Source: Varroa destructor (lineage: Eukaryota > Arthropoda > Arachnida > Mesostigmata > Varroidae). From it: a stretch of 64,000 nucleotides of DNA. The translations under genes and the position numbers were made by a program. Below the pieces are notes generated by a model, which was not told the origin of the DNA, did not search any database, and saw only the letters and a program-made list of their open reading frames with translations. Below, piece after piece: positions 42,101-50,279 of this stretch (the stretch's first letter is position 1; each line of letters starts with the position of its first letter). The stretch covers positions 46,138,324-46,202,323 of the forward strand of contig NW_019211456.1 in the NCBI RefSeq assembly GCF_002443255.2, read 5' to 3'.

Positions 42101-45100
42101 AAGAGATAAGTTTTAGACGTAATTTTATCTCCTCGACCTGAGGCCACGTCAGGGAGCAGTAGAATCTACCAGTGGTTGTAGAAAAAATATTAAAAGCAAT
42201 ATTTAGATACACTAGCGTCGAATGTAAAATTCGGAACGTATATTTAGTTTGAGTAGCATTAGGGATAGGAAAAAAAAGAACAATCATCGTTTGAATAAAC
42301 TCTTTGGGGCACTGTAATGGTAAAATCAAGGTCTGAACACTATTAGCATGTCGTGGCTAACACCTACATTTCTCTTTCAGGTGAGCTCGAATGAGACCGA
42401 TAATTGTGTTAGTTATTCGACAGGTACAAGGTAGACGTGAGACCTTCCCTGAACCTAATGACCCGCTTGTTTTCGAAATCGATCACCGTAAGTGGGTTCG
42501 ATGCTGCCGGTTTACGTTGAGTGTGTAAAATCGTTTTCTTATAGGGAAATGCTATCTAGTAAACCAGCCGCTAATACATATGCATTGTCATCACTATTCG
42601 GCTGCCTATTATAGAGATGCAAAAAGCAAAGAGTAATAACCGCCCAAGCGACCCGGTAAGACTAAACCCCAAGAATTGACAAGACGAATCGCGTACAAAC
42701 TATTGTACTACATGGCTCGGGCTGGAGAAAGCTGGCACGTCATTCTGTCCCCACTCCCAAATGCAACGGCGGAAAATTAGACAACATAAGTAGCACCAGT
42801 GGCAGCAAGCAACATCAGTCCCGTAATAGCACAGTGATACATACATTGAATCCATTATAAAACTGGCACAGGAACCTATATCATAAGTCGGGTTTATGCT
42901 TCAACGTGAACGACAGCCTGCATATTGAGATATACAATCATCTAAGTTAGAGCCATCACTTTATATATCTTGTTGTATAGGGCAGCGATTGGTGTCACTT
43001 CAGTAAGCTGTATTCATTTCCCCTTTCGGAGCATCGATTTGGAATAAACAAACGTTACTAAAATTTTTAGGGGGTGACCGTATCATTATAAATATTAAAA
43101 TAGAATAAAAACTGTGTCCTACCCTTCCTGTATCCTTCGTAGGTCTGGCTAGAAGTCGACCGTTCTAAGCTATATGGCCTTATGATCACTATTTAATGGT
43201 AGCCGTGTCCTTTTACCTTAAAGGTAGACGCGCTGATGCGAATTTTCAGATGGTTACTTTTAACGTTTTCGCTATCGACGTCACTATATTACAATGTAAC
43301 TGAAAAGCACGGTCTGACTACAAAAAAAAAGTACCTCGTTACCTCTTGTTTCCTGAATCATTGCGACACTTTCAGAGACTATTGATTTCACGGCCATATT
43401 ACCTTTGGGCTGCTGGAAAATGAGATACTAACAAATTTTGGCGTCTTGCAGAAACCGGCATGTGCTGTTGATCAGCGCAGTAGCATACATGTAAATGAAA
43501 GTTGTGTCTGCATAGGGATGCATATACCTATACTTATGAGTTAGCGTTTAGGTTAGGCTAAACTTGAATTGTGTGTAAACGGGCTTATAGCTGTAAATAA
43601 TTAATTATTTTTCTATCCAAAAAGCCATTCGAGCAGACTGGAATACATTTTTACAGAAGAAATACAGGAAATCGTTTAAAGTAATAACAGAAGATTCCGA
43701 AAAGGACATCCCGTTTACTATATGACATATGAATATTGACAAAAATATTTTTTTCGTCTGCATATGTATTTTTTATGTGGAACAATGATTACATTTGACT
43801 CTGGGGTCCTTGCATTCATTTATAAACCTATTGTTTATAAATTTATATGTTTACGGTAATACGGGTGCATCGTGAAATAGTTTTGTATCCACTGATAATG
43901 GCTAGATGCGCTTTTTTGTGGACAGCTGGATCTATGTGTGAAAGTTTGCATAATAAATAACGTGGCCGATATTTTCATCTACGATAAAACTAAGTCCTGA
44001 AGCGTAAGGTGGCCTCTTTTCAATTCTCTAAAGGCATCTACTTATATTTCGAATACAGCGCCAACATAAGACATGGATAAGCCAAAGGAGCACGCAATGA
44101 ATAGCCTGTCAAGGCCGAAGAACGTGACACGTTCAAAGCAGGGTGGGTAGAAAAGTACATTTATGAAATATAAGCTAAATGCATAGATTCCGGTACTCTC
44201 ATAGTCTCATACGCGTATCGGCTATTGATGAGGCTGTTGGATAGAACGCTGTGTATATAGAATTACCCAAAGATAGCCATTGAAGACAAAAGTACGAATA
44301 TAAAAGTATTTGTTTCTTTCTGATGATGTAACAATCGTAATGATGCAGTGCTAGTGTGTATTATACAATAGATGTTCAAAAATTTAGACGAGTACCGTTC
44401 CATACATACACGGATATGCTAGAATACGGGTATATACCTAACTGTAAAATGAAGGTATGCCAACGCTACCTCATTCTCGAATACTTTGAGACGTCCTTGA
44501 TGCTGTAACGTCTTTACGAAACTGACAGGGGCGCCTGCTCTTAACCGAGTTTGTATCAATTGGTGTCCAAGTATCTCAGAGTTAGAGACAAAGCCATAAA
44601 TTCTCTTTACGCTTAAAGAACCAAGTCGCACGGCAAGCCAGCTTCTGCTTAATGAGCAACAGAGGAGATCAAAGCCTTGTTTGTTGGCGGCCACATCGGA
44701 TTTGATGGCCTGCAAGCACCGTTGTATGCCGTGTTGTAGTAGATAAGTGGCGCCAGGTGGAACTAATACACAACGATCTCATCATTCCCATTGGCACCGA
44801 TAACTAGAACGCCGGTTAGATTGGCAACCCATATCAATTGAGCCGGCAAGGCGGTCAATAGAACTTTTGTCTCTGCTTCCGTTCCTACTGCTGGCAAAAT
44901 ACCTTTTTGATATTGTTTTGCTCTTTGCTTTTTATCTTAAATGAGTCTCGAAAATTTTTAACGGACTTCTTCCTAAAAGCAGCTGTCAATGGAAGCAGTC
45001 TGCTGCCGAAAAAACCCATCTCCATGCAACTATTAATAGGAGTATGAACGCTTTGCGGATATTTCAGCTGCATGAAACGTATCCCGGTCGTATGCTGTTG

Positions 45101-47708
45101 CCTTTGTCAACGTTAACATCGCTGTTGGCATCAACATCGCTCCGCAACCACGAACGAACCTTCTGTCTCGTGCGGCTGCGGTGTGTCCACTCGTCTCGTT
45201 TATTCCCATAGAAAAAAGCTCGTTCGTTCAGCATGTCCAAACGATGATTATGGATTGACAGGTTATATAAGTGTATTCACATATATATCTGTACGGGAAT
45301 AGTCCCGGAGTGGCACGTCCCCTATTTCTGATCTGAAGAAAAATTTAAAAAGCAAACACAGCAGTAAAAAAAGTATCTTCAAGGCACCACCCAAGACAAC
45401 GCACCTGTACGGTTTTATCTTAAAGGACAATTGCATACTCTTGTAACAGTATTTGACTTAACACCTTCAAATGCGATCTGCCCCTTAAAATATTATTGTC
45501 TTTCTCAGTATTAATATTTTGATGACAGAACACGTCGTGACTTGGTCGGAAATCATAAAGGAGCAGTTATAAAAAAGCTGTTTATATATGTCTGGTCGTA
45601 TATGTAAGATCAGCCCAAATTTTGTACTGTACTTTTCTACTTTAAAGGGGCATAGGCAAACGCCAATTTACGCTAACTTAGCTTCGAGTCCAGGTTGGAG
45701 AAAAGGGAGCTGCAGAGAGAGAGAGAAAGGGACGATGGGGGAGGGCGGGAAAGTATAGATAACGGTCGATGGAAGACATATTCATGCAAGAAAGACAAAT
45801 TAAGCCCCTAGAAAGAGTTGCGTGCGCCCTCCCTTAATATGAATCTTTAATGTATCATGGGCCAAGATATCTAGTTCGCGATATTCGCGCATTCGCTCTG
45901 CATACCTGTGTCCAACCTTACGCTACTGCTCTATCATTTTCTACTCACTGTCCCTTTCTCCCCGATCTCTTCTATTGCCGAGCAGTAAAAGAATGTGCAT
46001 TTACTTAGCAGGCTGGCAATAGAGGAGATAAACTGGCAAAGGCAGGAAAAACGAAAAGTGTCTGTAACCGTACGCGGATGTGTTTTTGAGTAAGACGGCG
46101 GGTGAGAAACGAACCACAGCAGCTGCTTTAACGGCTGGGGAACTAGGCAGGCGAACAGGCATCTGCTTGGCTCCAGTACTGCTGTTTTCCGCAGGCCATA
46201 TCGTCGACATCTTAACGACAGTTATGTCATGCCTGAGTAGTGGCTGTGGCCAAAGATGTGCTGGCTGGTGGGCCAACGGGTTTTGAACAAGCAAGTCGAC
46301 AACATCGCATTTAGGAATGACTGCTTCGCCGACCGGTAAGTGCATAGAGAGCCGAGATACACGCATGTCTCGACGGAACAATGTAGAGACCACGCCTATA
46401 CTTACAAAAGCAGCATATAACATGGTTAGGCCATTATAACGGTCGTCACTGATGACGATGATGATCGATGATCATTCCTATTATACTACTGCCATCTAGG
46501 ACTGAAACCTCTTACAAGTCGCGTGAAGAGGGCCGATGGCAGTGGTTTGCATTAGACGTAGTTTTGATACATACGAACATTTTCAATTTACTCAAAAGAC
46601 GCTTTTCTTCTTGGCACGATTTTTCTCCTCTATCTTGACGTTCTAGTCGGCCTGTTCTGTCTTTTGACTGCTTCGTTGACCATAAGTTCGACGCTCTTTC
46701 GGAAAGTGGCGGAACGGGAAAGAAAAGCCCTCGTTCACCTCCCCTTCCCCATACGACCAATCTTTACTTTTTATGTGCGCTGTTCCCCTCAGCAGAATGC
46801 CCTGACACGGTGCTAAGGTCTTAATAGTTAATAAAACCAGGTACAGAGAACGAGTATAAGGCCGAGGCTAAATATCGGAAAATCTCAGATCGATCAGGAT
46901 GAACTTAACCAGTACAGCAGCGTTGTTATGCAGATGCGGCGGCGACTGGGTAGCTACGAAGTTCCAAACAAACAATCATTATCCTTTCTCTACGTGGCTT
47001 GGTTTTTTAGTTAATTTAGTATCTACAAAACGGCGGCAGCAACTTGAGAAATGCAAACGCGGTCAGAGATTATTGCAAGGGAAGGCTATCTGTCGCTCGT
47101 TTGTCCTTAATCGTCATGAACAACAGCAACCCCAACTACACAATGGTAGCGTGCCATTCTGGTTAGAATGGCTTTTATTAACTTTAGAATGTTGTTTGGT
47201 GACATGAGAAGGACCTTCATTAAAAGCCCGAAAGAAATGCGCTAAATTGTGACAGCCGAACAGCCTTATTGTTTGCCCACAAGCGACTTCCTTTGAAGAA
47301 GCACTATCTGGTCAAAATGAAAAACGGAAGCAGCAAGGCTTAGCAGAGTGGCGGCGTTGAATGCAGTGAACTGAAGGACGCCGGATGTCGAGGTTCCGCC
47401 CGGAAGAGCGGAGCAAAGAGCAGAACTTCTGGGCGACTGACTGCTTCGACCGAACTCATGTTTTTTGTACGGTAGCCGATCGTGATGATATCAGTGACAT
47501 TATCCAAGATTTACTGTTTGGTATATAAGGGATAGTCTATGGTAGCGGAGGAGGGGGGCGAATGTAGGTAGGGGCAACAAGGAGATGACAAATGCAAACT
47601 AAGTAAGGTGCAAAATTATCCTCTGAAATTGAATATGAACTATAATATCTAGCATCAAGATCATTATCATAACTGGGATTAGCGGCATGTTCACGCTTGG
47701 ACAACGTC
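39194..47708. other. No supported gene left of the viral copy
   Basis: Frames such as 44419-44715 (minus, 98 codons, protein-like but unrecognised) and 46001-46423 (minus, 140 codons, overlapping a plus frame) occur without further support. A purine-rich patch with (AG)n lies at about 45,700-45,760. Nothing viral was noticed here. Confidence 0.5.
45714..45726 (+). repeat. Short (AG)n tract
   Basis: Six AG units within a purine-rich stretch. Confidence 0.7.
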
Positions 47709-47809
47709 GTAGCAAATTACACTATACGTCAATCCTCCTTTAATCTCTATGAACAGATGGAACATAATGGTTTATCCAACTACCTCTTACACATAGTGTA
47801 ATTCGCTAC
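47709..47809. repeat. Short terminal-inverted-repeat element (MITE-like)
   Basis: GTAGCAAATTACACTAT (47709-47725) is matched by its inverse ATAGTGTAATTCGCTAC (47793-47809), 16 of 17 bases complementary, enclosing 67 bp with no coding capacity. Total length is 101 bp. No convincing target-site duplication is visible. It could be a small non-autonomous DNA transposon or just a hairpin. Confidence 0.5.
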
Positions 47810-47815
47810 ATTAGA

Positions 47816-47856
47816 AAGATAACTAAAGAAAGTATTAAGCTTTCCTTAGTTATCTT
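47816..47856. repeat. Hairpin palindrome
   Basis: The arms at 47816-47832 and 47840-47856 pair over 17 bp with one mismatch around the 7-nt loop TATTAAG. It lies seven bases beyond the inverted-repeat element at 47709-47809. Confidence 0.6.
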
Positions 47857-47916
47857 GCTACTGAGAAACGCTCGAGGACCGAGTTGGCACGTGAAGACCA
47901 TCCTCAATAAATATCT

Positions 47917-47937
47917 ATGCACGTATTTCACGTGCAT
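47917..47937. repeat. Small inverted repeat next to the viral left edge
   Basis: ATGCACGT and ACGTGCAT pair perfectly around ATTTC. This is the third inverted repeat within 230 bp and the last before recognisable viral sequence. Confidence 0.5.
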
Positions 47938-47981
47938 CATACGTATATCGAATCAATTTTTACGGCGTGTTTTGTTTTTTT

Positions 47982-48192
47982 CAAGCAGTAACACCTATTA
48001 ATGGACCTATTATAGCATGGTCACCATATCAAATGCCAGGAGATACAAAAAATTTATGGCGTTATCGATATAAAGTTATAATAAAAGCATTATAAAAGAT
48101 TTACTTCATATGGGTCGGATTTACAACAAGTACCTATAATTCACCCGACACATGATCGGGCAATTGGAGGAATATTAGAAAAAATAAAATGA
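47982..48192 (+). pseudogene. Probable capsid gene 3' remnant, one frameshift
   Basis: Two overlapping plus-strand reading frames read as one protein tail. The first is open from 47895 and looks virus-like from about 47982; it ends at a TAA at 48093-48095 and includes the segment AWSPYQMPGDTKNLWRYRYK. The second runs 48088-48192, includes YKRFTSYGSD, and ends in TGA. Moving between them costs one frameshift at about 48088-48095. The stop codon overlaps an AATAAA and lies 38 nt from the convergent Rep stop, the place where the capsid gene ends in circoviruses and cycloviruses. The alternating aromatic and basic residues would suit a beta-strand-rich jelly-roll terminus, but I cannot confirm homology by eye. 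The capsid call is therefore inferred mainly from position. Where host DNA ends and virus begins on the left (somewhere in 47895-47985) is not clear. Confidence 0.6.
48183..48188 (+). promoter_or_regulatory. Poly(A) signal at the end of the capsid remnant
   Basis: AATAAA on the plus strand lies immediately before the TGA at 48190-48192. It mirrors the signals at the convergent Rep stop 38 nt away. Together they mark the shared 3' intergenic point of an ambisense viral circle. Confidence 0.6.
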
Positions 48193-48225
48193 AAATATTA
48201 AGTTTAACTGAATCCAAATTGTATC

Positions 48226-48235
48226 TTTATTTATT
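48226..48235 (-). promoter_or_regulatory. Two overlapping poly(A) signals at the Rep stop codon
   Basis: On the minus strand AATAAA occurs at 48230-48235 and again at 48226-48231, overlapping the TAA stop of Rep. Compact overlap of stop codon and polyadenylation signal is typical of small ssDNA animal viruses and supports this being the authentic 3' end of the viral gene. Confidence 0.65.
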
Positions 48236-49104
48236 CAAAATGCTTATAAGATTTATATTCGTTTGGTTTAGATGGGTCAGGCAAGTGAATTAGGATATCA
48301 ATTCTTCTTCTTAGAGCAGTCCAATTATAACCTTTGAAATGATACCAATCTTCAGGATGGCTATTTGATGTGATGAATATCCATTCAGCTAAAAAATTTG
48401 AGAAACTACCTTTAATAGGTACCTTATAGGGATATCTATCGGCGATTTTAACCAACCGTAAAAATCATCTATTATAACAGCTTTATGATTGCAATAGCCA
48501 TCCCACCATTCAGCACGGGTTATGTAGAACGTTTGATCTTCGCCAAATAATTTGTCACATATTTGTCTAACACCATAGCTCTTGCCTGTCCCAGGGTAGC
48601 CATATACAATGCACAATTTAGTACGGTGATTTCTTTTTGCTCCTAGTTTAAGAGTAGTTGCTAGATCTCGAATTCCTCTTCCGAATTTGATAAACGCAAT
48701 GGGATGGTTTTCGGCTACAGCACCTATGGGGTCTTCTTTATTTGTTAATAATGTATCAACAACATATTATATAAGTCGTTTCTTTGGCCCTGCGAATTTA
48801 TACGCCCGTACTCTTCAAAATGGCCGCCTTTAGTACAGTATTCTCTGTTTTTTTCTTCAGATGCTTTTGCGATTTCAACGTGGGCTCTTTCACTTATTAG
48901 AGCTTTAAGTCGATCCAATGATGTAGGAAGTTTACGGGCTGCATATCCTTGTAAATGAGGTGTAGATGTATTAGGGGCTATTTCATAACCCCACACAATG
49001 TATCGGAATTGGTCAACATTTGCTTTTATGTGGGTTACTTCTTCATCCGTGTAGTTGTTTAGGGTCCAAGCAGACCTACGGAACATCATTTGACGGACGG
49101 CCAT
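48231..49104 (-). pseudogene. rep: Replication-associated protein (Rep) of a circovirus/cyclovirus-like virus, two frameshifts
   Basis: Rep nicks the viral origin and unwinds DNA during rolling-circle replication. The ATG at 49104 starts a 119-aa segment (to 48745) with motif I WTLNNY (residues 13-18), motif II HLQGYA (50-55) and motif III YCTK (89-92); Tyr89 is the expected catalytic residue. The second frame, from about 48770 to 48389, has Walker A GYPGTGKS (48578-48601) and Walker B VIIDDFYG (48455-48478). The third frame, 48455-48231, has motif C ITSN (48363-48374) and a normal C-terminus. Total length is about 291 codons, full size for the family. Frameshift 1 (about 48755-48775) equals loss of one base or gain of two. 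Frameshift 2 (about 48430-48455) sits just after Walker B, and fewer residues than usual separate Walker B from the DRYP segment, so a small deletion is likely. There are no nonsense substitutions. The ATG lies 23 nt from the origin stem. Two overlapping AATAAA signals sit at the stop codon. It cannot make full Rep as it stands, but the first segment alone could encode a nuclease-domain protein. Confidence 0.93.
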
Positions 49105-49127
49105 GTTGTGCTTTGTCCGGGCGTGTT

Positions 49128-49152
49128 AAGTCGCTCAGGTACAGTATTACCC
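49128..49152 (+). promoter_or_regulatory. Viral replication origin stem-loop, left half
   Basis: AAGTCGCTCAGG (49128-49139) is the left stem arm. It is followed by the loop TACAGTATTAC (49140-49150), which holds the nonanucleotide CAGTATTAC, a known NANTATTAC-type origin motif where Rep nicks. The matching right arm lies at 49336-49347, after an insertion. Without the insert the two arms would pair perfectly over 12 bp. The nonanucleotide reads on the plus strand, opposite Rep. Confidence 0.88.
49138..49152 (+). repeat. Target-site duplication, left copy
   Basis: GGTACAGTATTACCC immediately precedes the poly(T) edge of the insert. It recurs as GGTACAATATTACCC at 49323-49337 on the other side. 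Fourteen of 15 bases match. It spans the whole origin loop plus two stem bases on each side. Confidence 0.8.
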
Positions 49153-49322
49153 TTTTTTTTTTTTTTTTCCCGGAGGTTTAGGGCAAATGCATTATGCAGA
49201 CCGGTCATAGGCATGACAAAACTACTCCTATGTCCGGTACTGTGGGACTCTCACCCACTAAACCCTGGACCCCTTTGTCAGCTTGGGCCATGGCTCGGTA
49301 TATTTTTGATATTACTTCGAAA
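49153..49322 (-). mobile_element. Retroposed insert (SINE-like or structured ncRNA) with poly(A) tail in the origin loop
   Basis: Read on the minus strand, this 170-nt segment ends in a run of 16 A (49153-49168 as T on the plus strand). It is bounded by the 15-bp direct repeat GGTACARTATTACCC at 49138-49152 and 49323-49337 (one mismatch). A poly(A) tail plus a 15-bp target-site duplication is the classic mark of LINE-mediated retroposition. In minus orientation it can be drawn as a closed multi-arm fold. The closing stem is GGTTTAG with CTAAACC. The first arm is GTGGG-TGAGAGT-CCCAC. The second arm pairs CCGGACATAGG with CCTATGACCGG (one mismatch). The third is a small TGCATAATGCA arm. I see no tRNA A/B boxes, no hammerhead core and no ORF of note. 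The source RNA is unknown. No second copy was noticed in this window. Confidence 0.75.
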
Positions 49323-49347
49323 GGTACAATATTACCCTGAGCGACTT
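49323..49347 (+). promoter_or_regulatory. Viral replication origin stem-loop, right half
   Basis: GG plus the loop TACAATATTAC (49325-49335) is followed by CCTGAGCGACTT (49336-49347), the exact reverse complement of the left arm at 49128-49139. The loop is a second copy of the one at 49140-49150, with one G/A difference. It is best explained as the target-site duplicate made when the 170-nt insert entered. Confidence 0.88.
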
Positions 49348-49419
49348 CTGTCGTTAGTATTATAGGTCCCTACAGGAATGACGTCACCTCCAATTGCCCT
49401 CTCCCCTACTGGAAAGATA

Positions 49420-49436
49420 TCCACTATATAAGTGGA
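49420..49436 (+). promoter_or_regulatory. TATA box within a small inverted repeat, promoter of the plus-strand viral genes
   Basis: TATATAAG (49425-49432) sits about 75 nt right of the origin stem and upstream of both plus-strand ORFs. It is embedded in the symmetric TCCACT-ATATA-AGTGGA. A start site about 30 nt downstream would fall at about 49455, only a few bases before the ATG at 49459. The transcript could then favour the second ORF's ATG at 49709 by leaky scanning. Confidence 0.55.
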
Positions 49437-49458
49437 CGCTTTGCCCAAACAAGTAGAA

Positions 49459-49728
49459 ATGGATTACGTCAGCAATAGTGCTTATACTCTTGACGATATT
49501 ATACGTGGCATGCTTAAGCAAGATTATTTTATCAGAGTACTTAGTTTGGAGTTGAAGAGACTTAAAGGAGATCTAGTTTGCGGAATAGGAAATCCGGTCA
49601 GAGTTAATAGGAAACTCCATATCACTAAGATAAAATTACAAGTAAGAAGAAGGATTGTTATTGGTGCAGCCAAGGACGCGTACTGTGAAATTTATCGTCA
49701 GTACTTACATGGAACGGCCCTTGCTTAG
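49459..49728 (+). CDS. Viral plus-strand ORF A, unrecognised 89-aa protein
   Basis: I do not recognise this protein. The ATG at 49459 opens 89 codons ending in TAG at 49726-49728. The frame is open further left from a GTG at 49432, but no other ATG is available. The N-terminal half is acidic and hydrophobic (near SAYTLDDIIRGML); the C-terminal half is basic, with KLHITKIKLQVRRR. It lies directly behind the TATA box and overlaps ORF B by 20 nt in a different frame. It may be a separate small protein, as in other ssDNA viruses with overlapping early ORFs, or the true N-terminal part of the capsid protein separated from ORF B by a frameshift acquired after integration. It has no internal stops. 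Confidence 0.55.
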   Translation: MDYVSNSAYTLDDIIRGMLKQDYFIRVLSLELKRLKGDLVCGIGNPVRVNRKLHITKIKLQVRRRIVIGAAKDAYCEIYRQYLHGTALA

Positions 49729-50095
49729 GAAACCGTATCGACCGTTGGGAAAACCAGGAATAGGATTAGCGATAGCGCATACTCTCCCTGTTATTGTAGG
49801 GGCAGCCGTTAAAAACCCTGGATTCTTTCGAAATTTTATTTACGCGAATCCGCCGTTTGCGGGTCCAGCTGTTTATAACGCTGTTAATATGGCATTACGG
49901 AAGCGTGTTGTTACAAGAGTTAGGAATCAACGGAGGAAACGTAGACAGAATCGTCGTTATAATCGTAAGAGGTGTTATGCGGTTAGGAGGCGATATAGGC
50001 GTGAACGTGCTCGAATTTACACAAGAGTTTGTAAAGATTATGATGGATCAGCAGGAGGAAATCCCCCAAGTGGAATAGTTACAACTTTAAAGTAG
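49709..50095 (+). CDS. Viral plus-strand ORF B, arginine-rich capsid N-terminal region
   Basis: The ORF has 128 codons from the ATG at 49709. A hydrophobic stretch (residues 17-34, including LPVIVGAAV) is followed by a block at residues 64-106 in which 23 of 43 residues are Arg or Lys. The tail is short and Gly/Pro-rich, ending in TAG at 50093-50095. An Arg-rich block on the strand opposite Rep and downstream of the origin is what the DNA-binding, nuclear-localising N-terminus of circovirus and cyclovirus capsids looks like. Those capsids start with the Arg block; here about 60 residues precede it, which is unusual. The jelly-roll core expected after the block is absent, so the ORF is probably truncated where the integrated circle was opened, and its 3' end reappears at 47,982-48,192. 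The stop may belong to the virus or to flanking DNA. Confidence 0.65.
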   Translation: MERPLLRKPYRPLGKPGIGLAIAHTLPVIVGAAVKNPGFFRNFIYANPPFAGPAVYNAVNMALRKRVVTRVRNQRRKRRQNRRYNRKRCYAVRRRYRRERARIYTRVCKDYDGSAGGNPPSGIVTTLK

Positions 50096-50279
50096 ACCTT
50101 TTAATTATAGACCTACCAAAGGCTTTTACCACGAGTTCGCTGGGTTTTTGAGATGGTTGGCAAATACATATATACAAACAATTGCTTGCTGGCGAGTATA
50201 GAATATAGGGTAGTATCGATGATTGTATTATAACTGTCCATTATTATACGAACCATCATGACCATATATACTGAAATCG

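Larger units (their letters stand above)
47982..50095. mobile_element. Endogenous CRESS-DNA virus copy (circovirus/cyclovirus-like), circularly permuted
   Basis: This is an integrated copy of a small circular ssDNA virus. Seen directly: a Rep gene on the minus strand, an origin stem-loop just upstream of it, two plus-strand ORFs diverging from the origin, and a plus-strand coding remnant convergent with the Rep 3' end. Poly(A) signals overlap both convergent stop codons. The nonanucleotide lies on the strand opposite Rep, which is the arrangement known for cycloviruses; circoviruses have it on the Rep strand. The piece is about 2.1 kb, or about 1.95 kb without the retroposed insert, close to typical circovirid genome sizes. 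The capsid reading frame appears at both ends, so the circle was opened within the capsid gene, with some of its middle missing or unrecognisable. The exact borders with host DNA are not visible. The family-level call is strong; the genus is inference. Confidence 0.9.

Noticed and set aside
43543..43562. TTAGG-like repeats as telomeric sequence (also near 505)
   Set aside because: Only one or two loose TTAGG units at each place, not a tandem array.
46001..46423. 140-codon minus-strand frame, the second-longest in the window
   Set aside because: It overlaps a plus frame, lies in a GC-richer patch where stops are rarer, and has no recognisable domain or signals.
49153..49322. The insert as a hammerhead ribozyme or tRNA-derived SINE
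   Set aside because: No CTGATGA...GAAA hammerhead core and no recognisable A and B boxes on either strand.
49138..49337. The doubled origin loop as the junction of two tandem viral copies or Rep-nicked ends
   Set aside because: A head-to-tail concatemer would place about a full genome between the loops. Here only 170 nt with a poly(A) tail lies between, and the repeats stop exactly at that tail, which fits a retroposition target-site duplication.
49354..49363. TTAGTATTAT as a second nonanucleotide
   Set aside because: The last base breaks the NANTATTAC motif and no stem flanks it.
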